Source: Ignavibacteriaceae bacterium (GTDB taxonomy: Bacteria > Bacteroidota > Ignavibacteria > Ignavibacteriales > Ignavibacteriaceae). Taken from it: a DNA stretch of 10,226 nt. The notes under the pieces are model-generated. The model did no database searches. It was not told the DNA's origin and saw only the letters and a list, made by a program, of their open reading frames with translations. Positions 1-7,371 of the stretch are shown here, piece after piece. Within the stretch, counting starts at the first letter, position 1. The number at the start of each line of letters is the position of its first letter. Made by a program: the position numbers and the translations under genes. The stretch lies in assembly GCA_026193755.1 (NCBI GenBank), contig JAPHUI010000057.1, forward strand, positions 1 through 10,226, given 5' to 3'.

Positions 1-620
1 CGGTAGTAGTAAGAAAGGAAGAAACGGTTTTCGTCATTCTTTAATCCTAATTTAAAACCATTTTGTCTGAACCCGTATTGACCAAACTGGTTGGTGCTCG
101 ACACATATTCGTCAGGGAAATAAATATCAGTTTTAAAATCAATTACTCCACCGGGTGCATTGGCATACAAAGATGACAGGTTTCCTTTTACAACTTCAAC
201 TCCTCCGAGTGATGTAAAATCAATAGCATCCAATACAGATTCCCCATCTGGTTCCGATTCCGGTATGCCGTCCTGTAAAATTCTAACGCCTCTTATACCG
301 GTATTGGAACGGTTACCAAAACCTCTTATTGAAACTCTGAGATCGCTGGTTCCATATCTGGATTGGAGGAATAATCCGGGAACATCAGCAAGAACACTTT
401 TGGCAGATACTTTTTTGCCAAACATTAATTCTTTTTTTTCAACACTGAATACTGAATAAGGTATGTCTATAATTTTTTCCTTTGTTCTTGTTCCAACTAT
501 AGTAACTTCTTCTAATCCATATTCGAGAGTATCTGCCTTTTCTTTTTCTTCCTCCTGAGGGAAAAATTGAATGGATAATAAAAGGATTAACGCACAGGTT
601 ATTGTAAAAATGTTCTTCAT
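1..620 (-). CDS. TonB-dependent receptor, N-terminal part (runs off window)
   Basis: Only the first 206 codons are present; the barrel lies beyond the left edge. ATG is at 618-620. Residues 2-21 form a hydrophobic signal peptide, followed by an acidic linker (EEEKEK, 23-28) and a TonB-box-like strand LEEVTIVGTR (36-45). A plug domain runs from about residue 50 to 163, with IRGFGNRS (98-105), QDGIPESEPDGE (116-127) and VEVVKGNLSSLYANAPGGVI (141-160). From memory, the order RGFG-x-RS, GIRGVR, DGIP-x(3)-PDG, SLY and PGGVI resembles the YncD/PqqU group, whose E. coli member takes up pyrroloquinoline quinone; that substrate is only a hint here. The plug normally closes the outer-membrane barrel until TonB acts on it. 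There is no carboxypeptidase-regulatory-like domain, unlike two other receptors in the window. A terminator separates it from the receptor upstream, so it may have its own promoter. The receptor call is firm; the subfamily is tentative. Confidence 0.9.
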   Translation of the reverse strand, partial: MKNIFTITCALILLLSIQFFPQEEEKEKADTLEYGLEEVTIVGTRTKEKIIDIPYSVFSVEKKELMFGKKVSAKSVLADVPGLFLQSRYGTSDLRVSIRGFGNRSNTGIRGVRILQDGIPESEPDGESVLDAIDFTSLGGVEVVKGNLSSLYANAPGGVIDFKTDIYFPDEYVSSTNQFGQYGFRQNGFKLGLKNDENRFFLSYYY

Positions 621-625
621 TATAT

Positions 626-637
626 TACCTGCAGGTA
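626..637. promoter_or_regulatory. 12-bp perfect palindrome just before a receptor start codon
   Basis: TACCTGCAGGTA is a perfect dodecamer palindrome ending only 5 bases before the ATG of the leftmost receptor gene (minus strand). Its AGG could also act as a weak ribosome-binding site. An operator or translational control role is possible but rests on position and symmetry alone. Confidence 0.25.
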
Positions 638-676
638 GTGATTCAATAAATTAATATTTCACACTGTAAAATTAAC

Positions 677-691
677 TTTCTTTGAAAGAAA
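677..691. promoter_or_regulatory. 15-bp palindrome in receptor upstream region
   Basis: TTTCTTTGAAAGAAA is symmetrical around a central G. It lies 57 bases upstream of the start codon at 620 and is flanked by a wider repeat, ACTGT (662-666) and ACAGT (696-700). The location fits a regulator site for the leftmost receptor, but AT-rich palindromes of this kind also arise by chance, and it does not clearly match a Fur box. Confidence 0.2.
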
Positions 692-700
692 TATCACAGT

Positions 701-747
701 AATCAAAAATAAAAACCGGATCAATCAGCTCAAGCAAACTGACCCGG
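701..747 (-). terminator. Intrinsic terminator of the 781-2931 receptor gene
   Basis: On the minus strand, CCGGGTCA (740-747) pairs with TGATCCGG (716-723), giving an 8-bp GC-rich stem with one G-U pair. It is followed directly by TTTTTATTTTT (705-715). It begins about 34 bases after the stop codon of the receptor gene and separates it from the next receptor gene downstream. Confidence 0.75.
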
Positions 748-780
748 ATAATTATTTCACCAAAACTTAACTCAGATTAA

Positions 781-2931
781 TTAAAATTTTATCCTCAGGT
801 TTCCGAAGAATTCTCTTCCCGGCCCCGGTTGATACGAATTGCCGTCAGGGTCTGGTTCTGTGAATGCCATATATTGTTCATCAGTGAAATTACGTACTGA
901 AAGACTTAATGCACCATTCAGTACACCAAGATCCCATAAATAAGAAATTTCAGCATTGAATTTAGTAAATCCATCCTGCCAGTTCTGGTAGATTTCAGGA
1001 TCTAACTCATTATTATAAGCTTTCGCATCAGTATAAATTGCCCATTTGGATTGGTACTCACCACTTAAAGTAATTCTGATGCTTTTGATCGGAGAGTATG
1101 CAACTTCAGAATAAAGCTGATGCTTCGGTGAATTAGGCAGGTATTGTCCTTCTGCAGGGGGAGTTGTTAATACATAATTAGTATCAGTATATACGGGGTC
1201 AACTGTTGCTGAAGTGTATCTGTAATCAGCGTAAGTATAAGCAAGCTGCAAGCTTAAATTATGAAGTATGTTGTAAGAAATAAAAGTTTCTATACCATAA
1301 CGTTTACTGTTCCCTGCATTACCGTAGAATACTTCCTGGTTTCCTCTGCCTGATTGTTTGAAGCGGAAGAAATCATTTTCTGTATCCATTATAAAGCCAG
1401 TAAGCTCATAATATAATTTGTCGCTAAAAAATCCACGTGCACCAATTTCAAAACTGTTTGAAGTTGCTGCGGTTAAATGTGTGTTAAATCCGGAATATCC
1501 TACCGGGTTATTTGCTAATTCTTCAGTAGATGGAGGAATAAATCCCGTACTCCAACTAGCAAACAAATTAAATTCGTTCAGGAAACCATAACTTGCACCA
1601 ACTCTATAAGATGGTTTAGAGAAGTCTTTTGTGGTTTTTGAAGAATCCAGTCCTACCATTTTATCTGTCAGTTCATTCGTAATATTATCGTACCGAATAC
1701 TCCCTATCAAATTAAACTTCTCAACGTCTAATTTATATAGAGCAAACAAACCGGTACTTTGCTGATAAATTATCTGGTTAGCTAACAAGCTATCTGTTTC
1801 TATGTTTGTTTCATCCGTACTTTCAACCCGGTTAGGATCGCTTCCGCTTTGCAATTTGTACATACCAATGTTCTGCCATTTTAAATCGGTTCCAACACTA
1901 AAATTATTCATCACATTTCCTGAGGTGAGATGCAGGTTATATTGAGCACTTACACCAGGATTTGTAATATTCCTGTACTCTGCTGCTTTATTGCTTGTTT
2001 CTTTATAGTTCCAGTAGCGATAAAACGGAGTAACCTCAAAATCGTTCATTTCATTTATTGTGTACGAGCCAAAAAGTCCTAAAGTTGTTCGATTAGTTTT
2101 TTGGTATTCATTGAATGGATTTGCATCAGGGTTAGCTTGCTTTAAGTTATCAAATTGCTGGCGATTTAATCCTTCCGGATTCTGATGAAAGTAATCAGTA
2201 TGAGAAACTATTTGAGTAATTCTCAGTTTATCTGATGGTGTAAAATTGATTTTTTCATACAGCTTATTACCCCAGAATGCCTGATGATCACGATATCCAT
2301 CACCATCTTCTCTAGAAAAACTTAAACGATAATTAATGTTTTCTTGTGTACCGTCAACTTGAGCCAGTTCTTTGAAAAATTTGTTTGATCCAATTACCTG
2401 ACTATATTCACCTTCTATTGGAATAGAACCACCATCATTAGTGGTAATATATAGTATTCCCGCTGAACTGCCGCAACCGTATAAACCGGCAGCAGGACCT
2501 CTTAAAACCTGAATGTTTTTCACTGTTGGCCAGTCAACATCATATAAATCAGGTGCAAACCCGGAAGGATCGTTGACCGGGATACCATCTAACATTACAC
2601 CAATACCACGTAAACCTCGTTCTGTGAGAATCCCTTGTCCCCGTATAGAGATATGAACCCGCTCGCCACCGTGCTGATTATCAATTCTAACACCCGGCAC
2701 TAATCTTAATGCTTCTTCTGCTCCAATAGTTTTGGGCATAAGTGTAATCATTTCAGGAGTTACGATAGATATTGATCCGGGATTACTTTTTAAAGTTATA
2801 GGAAGCCTGTTAGCTTTAACAATAACATCTTGCAGTGTCACGTTTTTAAGTGTATCTGCATTTTCGTTTTGTGCTTTTAACACCGAAGTAACGTAAAACA
2901 AAACAAATAATGAAAGTATAAGATTTTTCAT
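781..2931 (-). CDS. TonB-dependent outer-membrane receptor, 716 aa
   Basis: Complete TBDR starting at ATG 2929-2931. Signal peptide is residues 1-20 (cut likely after LKA, before Q21). A TonB-box-like strand TLQDVIVKANR (32-42) precedes the plug (about 43-165), with SIRGQG (95-100), MLDGIPVNDPSG (113-124), VLRGPAAGLYG (142-152) and YITTNDGG (161-168). The remaining roughly 540 residues are aromatic-rich alternating strands of a 22-strand barrel, ending in NLRIKF with the terminal Phe expected for BAM-dependent insertion. It imports a ligand across the outer membrane using TonB-ExbBD energy. The plug looks like that of ferric-siderophore or FecA-like receptors, but the ligand cannot be assigned. 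There is no SusD partner and no FecR-type signalling extension. It follows the small anchored protein gene 3071-3595 on the same strand with 139 bases between and no terminator visible, so the two are probably cotranscribed. Confidence 0.95.
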   Translation of the reverse strand: MKNLILSLFVLFYVTSVLKAQNENADTLKNVTLQDVIVKANRLPITLKSNPGSISIVTPEMITLMPKTIGAEEALRLVPGVRIDNQHGGERVHISIRGQGILTERGLRGIGVMLDGIPVNDPSGFAPDLYDVDWPTVKNIQVLRGPAAGLYGCGSSAGILYITTNDGGSIPIEGEYSQVIGSNKFFKELAQVDGTQENINYRLSFSREDGDGYRDHQAFWGNKLYEKINFTPSDKLRITQIVSHTDYFHQNPEGLNRQQFDNLKQANPDANPFNEYQKTNRTTLGLFGSYTINEMNDFEVTPFYRYWNYKETSNKAAEYRNITNPGVSAQYNLHLTSGNVMNNFSVGTDLKWQNIGMYKLQSGSDPNRVESTDETNIETDSLLANQIIYQQSTGLFALYKLDVEKFNLIGSIRYDNITNELTDKMVGLDSSKTTKDFSKPSYRVGASYGFLNEFNLFASWSTGFIPPSTEELANNPVGYSGFNTHLTAATSNSFEIGARGFFSDKLYYELTGFIMDTENDFFRFKQSGRGNQEVFYGNAGNSKRYGIETFISYNILHNLSLQLAYTYADYRYTSATVDPVYTDTNYVLTTPPAEGQYLPNSPKHQLYSEVAYSPIKSIRITLSGEYQSKWAIYTDAKAYNNELDPEIYQNWQDGFTKFNAEISYLWDLGVLNGALSLSVRNFTDEQYMAFTEPDPDGNSYQPGPGREFFGNLRIKF

Positions 2932-3070
2932 TTTTAAATACCTTTATAAAATTATTTCCTCTGTTATTTTCTTCAATAAAAACAGTACAGAAAATCTCTC
3001 TGTTTAATAATTATATAATTAGTTCATTACTAAACTTTTTTCGAGGATCAATTCTGCTTTAAAGATGATG

Positions 3071-3595
3071 CTAAGAGGTCTTCGGTGGAGGTGTCGGGGA
3101 TTGTTGATAGATTGAATGGTAGTTATTAATATAGCTATCAGAAAAAAGAAATAAGTCGGTTATTCGTTTATATGAAAATAATTCGTTCTGTATGGCAATG
3201 AGTTGTAAATGAATTAATGATGTTTGCGGACCGGATGCAATTTTATCTTTCTCTGAATTTGTCCCGGAAACTTTTTCATAATTTGAAATCAACAGCTCTT
3301 CTTTTTTATCCCGGATACAATAAATGAAAACATTATCACCGCTTCTTTCAATCTTAGCAACGTCATACATCTCACCATTGAATTCAAATTCATACTCATC
3401 CTTCCAATTCAAATCCCGGAAGAATTCGTTCTTTGCAAATTTTAATTTTAACAGAGGGGATGAATTCTGCTTAGAGGTTAGTATCGCTCGCATTTCAATT
3501 TTATTATTTGCTAATCGTTCAACATAGATAAGGACATACCCGCTGGTACTCAAAAAGATAAGGAAGGAAAGTAATATTGAAATTACCTTTTTCAA
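3071..3595 (-). CDS. Small membrane-anchored TPPP-tail protein A (receptor-paired)
   Basis: 174 aa, function not recognised. Translation probably starts at TTG 3593-3595: the codon just upstream is an in-frame TAA, and the TTG start gives a typical MKK lead into a hydrophobic anchor (about 5-27, ending TSGYVLIYVERLA). Next come a charged segment with NW (63-64), the conserved core EFEFNGEMYDV (69-79), and IYCIRDKKEELL (91-102) with the only Cys, C93. A poorly conserved linker (about 110-165) leads to TPPPKTS (168-174). There is no lipobox. A single N-terminal anchor followed by a soluble domain suggests a periplasm-facing inner-membrane protein or an uncleaved signal. The anchor, core and tail match the proteins at 3858-4400 and 9509-10087. 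It precedes the receptor gene 781-2931 and is divergent from 3858-4400. The tail and TSGY stretch vaguely recall HYC_CC_PP-type Bacteroidota proteins, but the HYC and CC motifs are absent. Confidence 0.85.
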   Translation of the reverse strand: MKKVISILLSFLIFLSTSGYVLIYVERLANNKIEMRAILTSKQNSSPLLKLKFAKNEFFRDLNWKDEYEFEFNGEMYDVAKIERSGDNVFIYCIRDKKEELLISNYEKVSGTNSEKDKIASGPQTSLIHLQLIAIQNELFSYKRITDLFLFSDSYINNYHSIYQQSPTPPPKTS

Positions 3596-3857
3596 TTAAA
3601 ACATTAATTCTTCAGGTCAAAAATACAAAAACAGTTAGCTATTTCCTTGTTAAAATTCAAAATTGTCTTAATCAAATGTTTCTAATGAACAGTAAACAAC
3701 TATTATGCCGTTCCCTTTATAATTCATTAAAATATAACAAGAAATGAATTTTAGCTGAATCACAAGAAAAGTTTTTCAAGAAAAATATTAACTTAAGTAA
3801 AAGGATTAATGCTTTTTATGTGCTCTTCATATTTTTAACTCCACAACCTGCAAATCG
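3596..3857. promoter_or_regulatory. Divergent promoter region between small genes A and B
   Basis: 262 AT-rich bases with no gene. On the minus strand TATTTTTG (3618-3625) fits the Bacteroidota -7 form TAnnTTTG, 22 bases before the TTG start of gene A. On the plus strand TATTTTTA (3830-3837) is one base off and lies 20 bases before the ATG of gene B. I see no convincing -33 TTG partner at the right distance for either. AATTCATT (3721-3728) and AATGAATT (3743-3750) form a perfect 8-bp inverted repeat near the middle, a possible shared operator. A promoter region is implied by divergent transcription; the exact elements are uncertain. Confidence 0.4.
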
Positions 3858-4400
3858 ATGCGAATAAAAGAAATGATTTCGGTTGGCATGCTATTCCTGA
3901 TTATCTCTCACGGAATAATTCAATTTGTTTTTTTAAAAATATTTCAAGCCAAGTATCAAGCTGAAATTGTTGAGATCATGCTCAATGATCTATCCGAAAC
4001 GGATTTGGTTTCATTTAAATTTAATAAAAGCGATTTGAATTCAGGCACTATAAATATTCAGTGGTTGGAAGATGACGAATTTCGCTATCAAAACATTATG
4101 TACGATGTCTTCAAAAAAGAAGTAAACGGAGATTGTGTTTATTTGTATTGTGTTCAGGATGAAAAGGAATCGGAGCTCTATTCCTACTTTGACAAATACT
4201 TTAAAAAATTAATTAATGAAGATTCCGATAAAGAGGAAGATTTAGAAAGCTTATGTTATTCTTTTAGTCAGCTTTATTCAAAACCTCTTGAAACAGAAGA
4301 CAAATCTTCTGAGTATGCAGAAAGTAAATATTTTACAAATACTCCTTTTAAAATTTTAGATGGGGTGCATCCTTCATCTACACCACCTCCCCGATCATAA
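3858..4400 (+). CDS. Small membrane-anchored TPPP-tail protein B (receptor-paired)
   Basis: 180 aa starting at ATG 3858, with no clear Shine-Dalgarno sequence. A hydrophobic anchor spans about residues 7-29 (MISVGMLFLIIS onward). It is followed by IQW (67-69), the family core EFRYQNIMYDV (74-84), then VYLYCVQDEKESELY (94-108) with Cys98. A strongly acidic, weakly conserved stretch follows (about 119-153, including DSDKEEDLE). The C-terminus is TPPPRS (175-180). Anchor, core and tail line up with 3071-3595 and 9509-10087, while the linker does not. There is no lipoprotein Cys and no recognised enzyme motif. It precedes the heme-type receptor gene 4510-6906 by 109 bases on the same strand with no terminator visible, so it is probably cotranscribed. 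I infer an accessory protein dedicated to that receptor (assembly, ligand handling or regulation); none of these is shown by the sequence. Confidence 0.88.
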   Translation: MRIKEMISVGMLFLIISHGIIQFVFLKIFQAKYQAEIVEIMLNDLSETDLVSFKFNKSDLNSGTINIQWLEDDEFRYQNIMYDVFKKEVNGDCVYLYCVQDEKESELYSYFDKYFKKLINEDSDKEEDLESLCYSFSQLYSKPLETEDKSSEYAESKYFTNTPFKILDGVHPSSTPPPRS

Positions 4401-4450
4401 CACAACTCCATTTTTATCCTAAGAATATTAAATATATCTAATCATAAGCA

Positions 4451-4481
4451 ATACATTTTAATTTCATTGCTGTGAATGTAT
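4451..4481. promoter_or_regulatory. Inverted repeat ahead of the heme-type receptor
   Basis: ATACATT (4451-4457) and AATGTAT (4475-4481) form a perfect 7-bp inverted repeat with a 17-base spacer, ending 28 bases before the receptor ATG. It could be an operator or a leader hairpin between small gene B and its receptor. There is no U-tract, so it is not a standard terminator. Confidence 0.2.
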
Positions 4482-4509
4482 CGTACTTAACTAATTAAAA
4501 AGAATTAAA

Positions 4510-6906
4510 ATGAAAATATTTTTGTTATTAATCTTTGCTGTTTCATTACATGCACAAATTATAACAGTAAAAGATCAGACCACACAAAATCCACTTGAGC
4601 TTGTGTCGGTTTATAATTCAGATCCAAACAGAGCACTATTAACCAATTCAAATGGTAAAGTTAACATCGAGAAGTTGGATAAAAATAAAAAAATGGTCTT
4701 TCGCCTTTTAGGATACGAAAAGTTTGAAACCACATTTTCAAATCTTAAAGAGAACAACTTCATTGTGCTAATGAAGGAAACCACTATTTCACTTGATAAC
4801 GTAGTTGTTAGCTCTAACAGATGGGAAGAAAATAAAAGTGAAGTTCCGAATACAATAGAAGTAATCACACCACGCCATGTTGATTTTCAAAATCCGCAGA
4901 CTACAGCAGACATGTTTGAAATGTCTGGCAATGTTTTCGTTCAAAAAAGTCAGCTTGGCGGCGGAAGCCCGATGATAAGAGGTTTTGCTACCAACAGGTT
5001 ATTAATTGTAGTTGATGGCGTAAGAATGAACACAGCTATTTTCAGAAGCGGCAATCTGCAGAATGTAATTTCACTCGATGCAAATTCACTAAGCCATACT
5101 GAAATTATTTTCGGGCCTGGTTCTGTGATTTATGGAAGCGATGCAATTGGCGGAGTGATGAATTTTCACACTTTATCTCCAAGACTTTCTTTGGGTGAAA
5201 ACGTTATGTTGAATGCCGGGGTAATGGGAAGATTCTCATCTGCCGATCTGGAAAAAACCGGTCACGTGCATTTTAATATCGGATTGAACAAGTGGGGATT
5301 TCTTACTAGTGCCTCATACTCTGATTTTGATAATCTGGTTATGGGTTCAAACGGTCCCGATGATTATCTCAGACCAACTTATCAAACCAGAATTAAAAGT
5401 AAAGATTCAGTTGTTATTAATCCGGATCCCAAGGAGCAAGTTCCATCAGGATACCATCAAGTAAACCTTATGCAGAAAATTTTGTTCTCTCCTGTTAATG
5501 AATGGGAATTTGAATATGCATTTCATTATTCAACAACCTCAGACTACTCCAGGTATGACAGATTAATACGTCCGAGAGGTAATACTTTGCGTTCTGCAGA
5601 ATGGTACTACGGACCGCAAAAATGGATGATGAATAATTTAATGATTACGAACTACTCGGCTAATTCAATATTTGACTTATCTAAATTGATGGTTGCATAT
5701 CAGAATTTTGAAGAAAGCAGACACGACAGAAATCTTAACGCTGTTGACAAGACAAACAATACAGAAAAGGTTAATGCCTTCTCAACGAACCTCGATTTGA
5801 TTAAAGAAATCAATGAGAAATCAAATTTATATTACGGTGTTGAAGTAGTGCTAAATAAAGTTGAGTCAACTGGTAATTCAGAGAATATTGTTACCGGTGA
5901 AATATTCCCCGGACCTTCAAGATATCCCGATGGTTCTACCTGGAATTCTTATGGTGCTTATATAACATACAAAAATAAGTTTAGTCCGCAGTATATTTTG
6001 CAGGCTGGTATTCGTTATAATTATGTAACATTAGATGCAACATTCGACACAACTTTCTTTCCATTTCCATTTACGACTGCTGAGCAGCGAAACGGTGCAT
6101 TAACCGGTACTGCTGGATTAGTTTGGCATCCAACACATGATTGGCAGATCAATTTTAATCTTGCATCAGGGTTCAGAGCACCAAATATTGATGATATGGG
6201 AAAAGTATTTGATTCAGAACCAGGTGCAGTAGTTGTGCCAAATCCCAATTTAAAACCTGAGTACGCTTACAATGCAGAACTAAGCTTAACTAAAATTTTT
6301 CAGGATGTAGCAGAATTCGATATTACCGGATACTATACATATCTCGATAATGCTTTGGTAAGACGTGATTATACACTTAACGGAATGGACAGTATAATTT
6401 ACAATGGTGAAATGAGTAAAGTTCAGGCAATTCAAAACGCTGCATTTGCACACATTTGGGGAATTGAAGTTATGATTGATCTGAATTTTGCAGAGCATTT
6501 TAATTTAAGAAGCAGTTTTAATTATCAAAAAGGAGAGGAGGAAGATGATGCTGGTAATAAGGTCCCTTTAAGACATGCAGCACCATGGTTTGGAAAAACA
6601 GAGTTTATTTTCAGGATGAAAAAGATTGAGGCTAATCTCTATGCAGTCTATAACGGTGAAATAAAATATGAAGACCTGGCACCAAGTGAACAAGAAAAGG
6701 ATTATATCTATGCAAAAGATGCAAACGGAAATCCATATCAACCTTTCTGGTATACGTTAAATCTAAAGTTTAGTTATCAACTTTTCGAAAATTTTGAATT
6801 ATATCTTGGTGTAGAAAACATCACTGATAAGCGATACCGACCATATTCTTCAGGAATATCAGCTGCGGGAAGAAACTTCATCGGCTCACTTCGGTTCAAC
6901 ATTTAA
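4510..6906 (+). CDS. TonB-dependent receptor, heme/hemoglobin-type motifs, 798 aa
   Basis: Complete TBDR starting at ATG 4510. Signal peptide is residues 1-15 (SLHA, then Q16). A carboxypeptidase-regulatory-like beta domain (about 17-89, with LLGYEKFETTF) is the usual Bacteroidota N-terminal extension. TonB-box-like LDNVVVSSNR (95-104) precedes the plug (about 111-222), with GGGSPMIRGFATNRLL (150-165), VVDGVRMN (167-174), FGPGSVIYGSDAIGGVM (201-217). The barrel follows and ends GSLRFNI. FRAP (555-558) and NPNL (578-581) are the paired boxes known from bacterial heme and hemoglobin receptors such as HemR and HmuR; with the plug wording this favours heme or a heme protein as ligand. The stretch between the boxes (559-577) contains no His, whereas a ligand-binding His lies there in HemR, so the substrate call is moderate. 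Small gene B lies just upstream. The gene is convergent with the broken receptor. Confidence 0.95.
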   Translation: MKIFLLLIFAVSLHAQIITVKDQTTQNPLELVSVYNSDPNRALLTNSNGKVNIEKLDKNKKMVFRLLGYEKFETTFSNLKENNFIVLMKETTISLDNVVVSSNRWEENKSEVPNTIEVITPRHVDFQNPQTTADMFEMSGNVFVQKSQLGGGSPMIRGFATNRLLIVVDGVRMNTAIFRSGNLQNVISLDANSLSHTEIIFGPGSVIYGSDAIGGVMNFHTLSPRLSLGENVMLNAGVMGRFSSADLEKTGHVHFNIGLNKWGFLTSASYSDFDNLVMGSNGPDDYLRPTYQTRIKSKDSVVINPDPKEQVPSGYHQVNLMQKILFSPVNEWEFEYAFHYSTTSDYSRYDRLIRPRGNTLRSAEWYYGPQKWMMNNLMITNYSANSIFDLSKLMVAYQNFEESRHDRNLNAVDKTNNTEKVNAFSTNLDLIKEINEKSNLYYGVEVVLNKVESTGNSENIVTGEIFPGPSRYPDGSTWNSYGAYITYKNKFSPQYILQAGIRYNYVTLDATFDTTFFPFPFTTAEQRNGALTGTAGLVWHPTHDWQINFNLASGFRAPNIDDMGKVFDSEPGAVVVPNPNLKPEYAYNAELSLTKIFQDVAEFDITGYYTYLDNALVRRDYTLNGMDSIIYNGEMSKVQAIQNAAFAHIWGIEVMIDLNFAEHFNLRSSFNYQKGEEEDDAGNKVPLRHAAPWFGKTEFIFRMKKIEANLYAVYNGEIKYEDLAPSEQEKDYIYAKDANGNPYQPFWYTLNLKFSYQLFENFELYLGVENITDKRYRPYSSGISAAGRNFIGSLRFNI

Positions 6907-6910
6907 ACAT

Positions 6911-6946
6911 ATTAATTAAAAAAGGGAACTGTAAACACAGTTCCCT
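6911..6946 (-). terminator. Intrinsic terminator between convergent receptor genes
   Basis: AGGGAACTGT (6923-6932) and ACAGTTCCCT (6937-6946) form a perfect 10-bp stem with an AAAC loop. On the minus strand the stem is followed by TTTTTTAATTAAT (6911-6922 region), a good U-tract for the broken receptor gene ending at 6973. On the plus strand it lies 16 bases after the stop of the 4510-6906 receptor gene, but the following ACACTTATTC is a poor U-tract, so termination in that direction would be weaker. Confidence 0.75.
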
Positions 6947-6972
6947 ACACTTATTCAGAAAAATTCAGATTA

Positions 6973-7371
6973 TTAGTTAACGGCAAATGGAACGCTCAGC
7001 GCTAGACTTATATTTCTTCCCATATCATATACTCCCAAGGGTTTTAATAAACTCAAATGATCAACATAGACTTCGTTTAATACATTGGTAGCATTAATTG
7101 TAACTGAAAGAGGAACTGAACTAAAACTTATTATTCCGCCAAGACCAACATCAAGCAATGTGTACGCCGGTGTTGTAGTTTCGTTTGATGCATTTCTGTT
7201 TTGCTCGAGACTGCTTCTGCTTCTTAACAGAAAAAATAAATTGTTGATTGATGAAAGATCTGGTAAAAGAAATTTAACAGTTGCTACATTTTTATCTGCC
7301 GGCATAAGAGGAAGATGACTGTCACCAGATCTTTTTCCGATAACCGTAGAGTAAGATCCACTGAGATCAAG
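6973..7371 (-). pseudogene. C-terminal barrel fragment of the broken receptor
   Basis: In frame with the central fragment after the amber codon. It reads LDLSGSYSTVIGKRSGDS immediately after the stop, then PLMPADKNVATVKF, ALLD-type strands, NATNVLNEVYVDHLS and a final GRNISLALSVPFAVN. The PADK periplasmic-turn element, the N-x-LN-x-VY-x-DHLS segment and the GRN ending are standard closing strands of TBDR barrels. An internal ATG at 7303-7305 could open a 110-codon frame, but it is only the barrel end and has no signal peptide, so I do not treat it as a separate gene. Confidence 0.8.

Noticed and set aside
160..459. Open frame of 99 codons on the plus strand
   Set aside because: It is antisense to the plug domain of the leftmost receptor, which has clear family motifs; the translated product has low complexity and no recognisable domain.
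3324..3527. Plus-strand open frame opposite small gene A
   Set aside because: Antisense shadow of a gene supported by two paralogues in the same window.
3071..3595. Assignment of the small proteins to the HYC_CC_PP family
   Set aside because: Only the anchor style and Pro-rich end are similar; the HYC and CC motifs are missing, so the match is too weak to name.
4611..4868. Minus-strand open frame inside the 4510-6906 receptor
   Set aside because: Antisense to a well-supported regulatory-like domain; the same applies to the minus-strand frames at 6021-6248 and 6286-6498.
7085..7318. Plus-strand open frame over the end of the broken receptor
   Set aside because: Antisense to conserved closing barrel strands; no start signal or family features.
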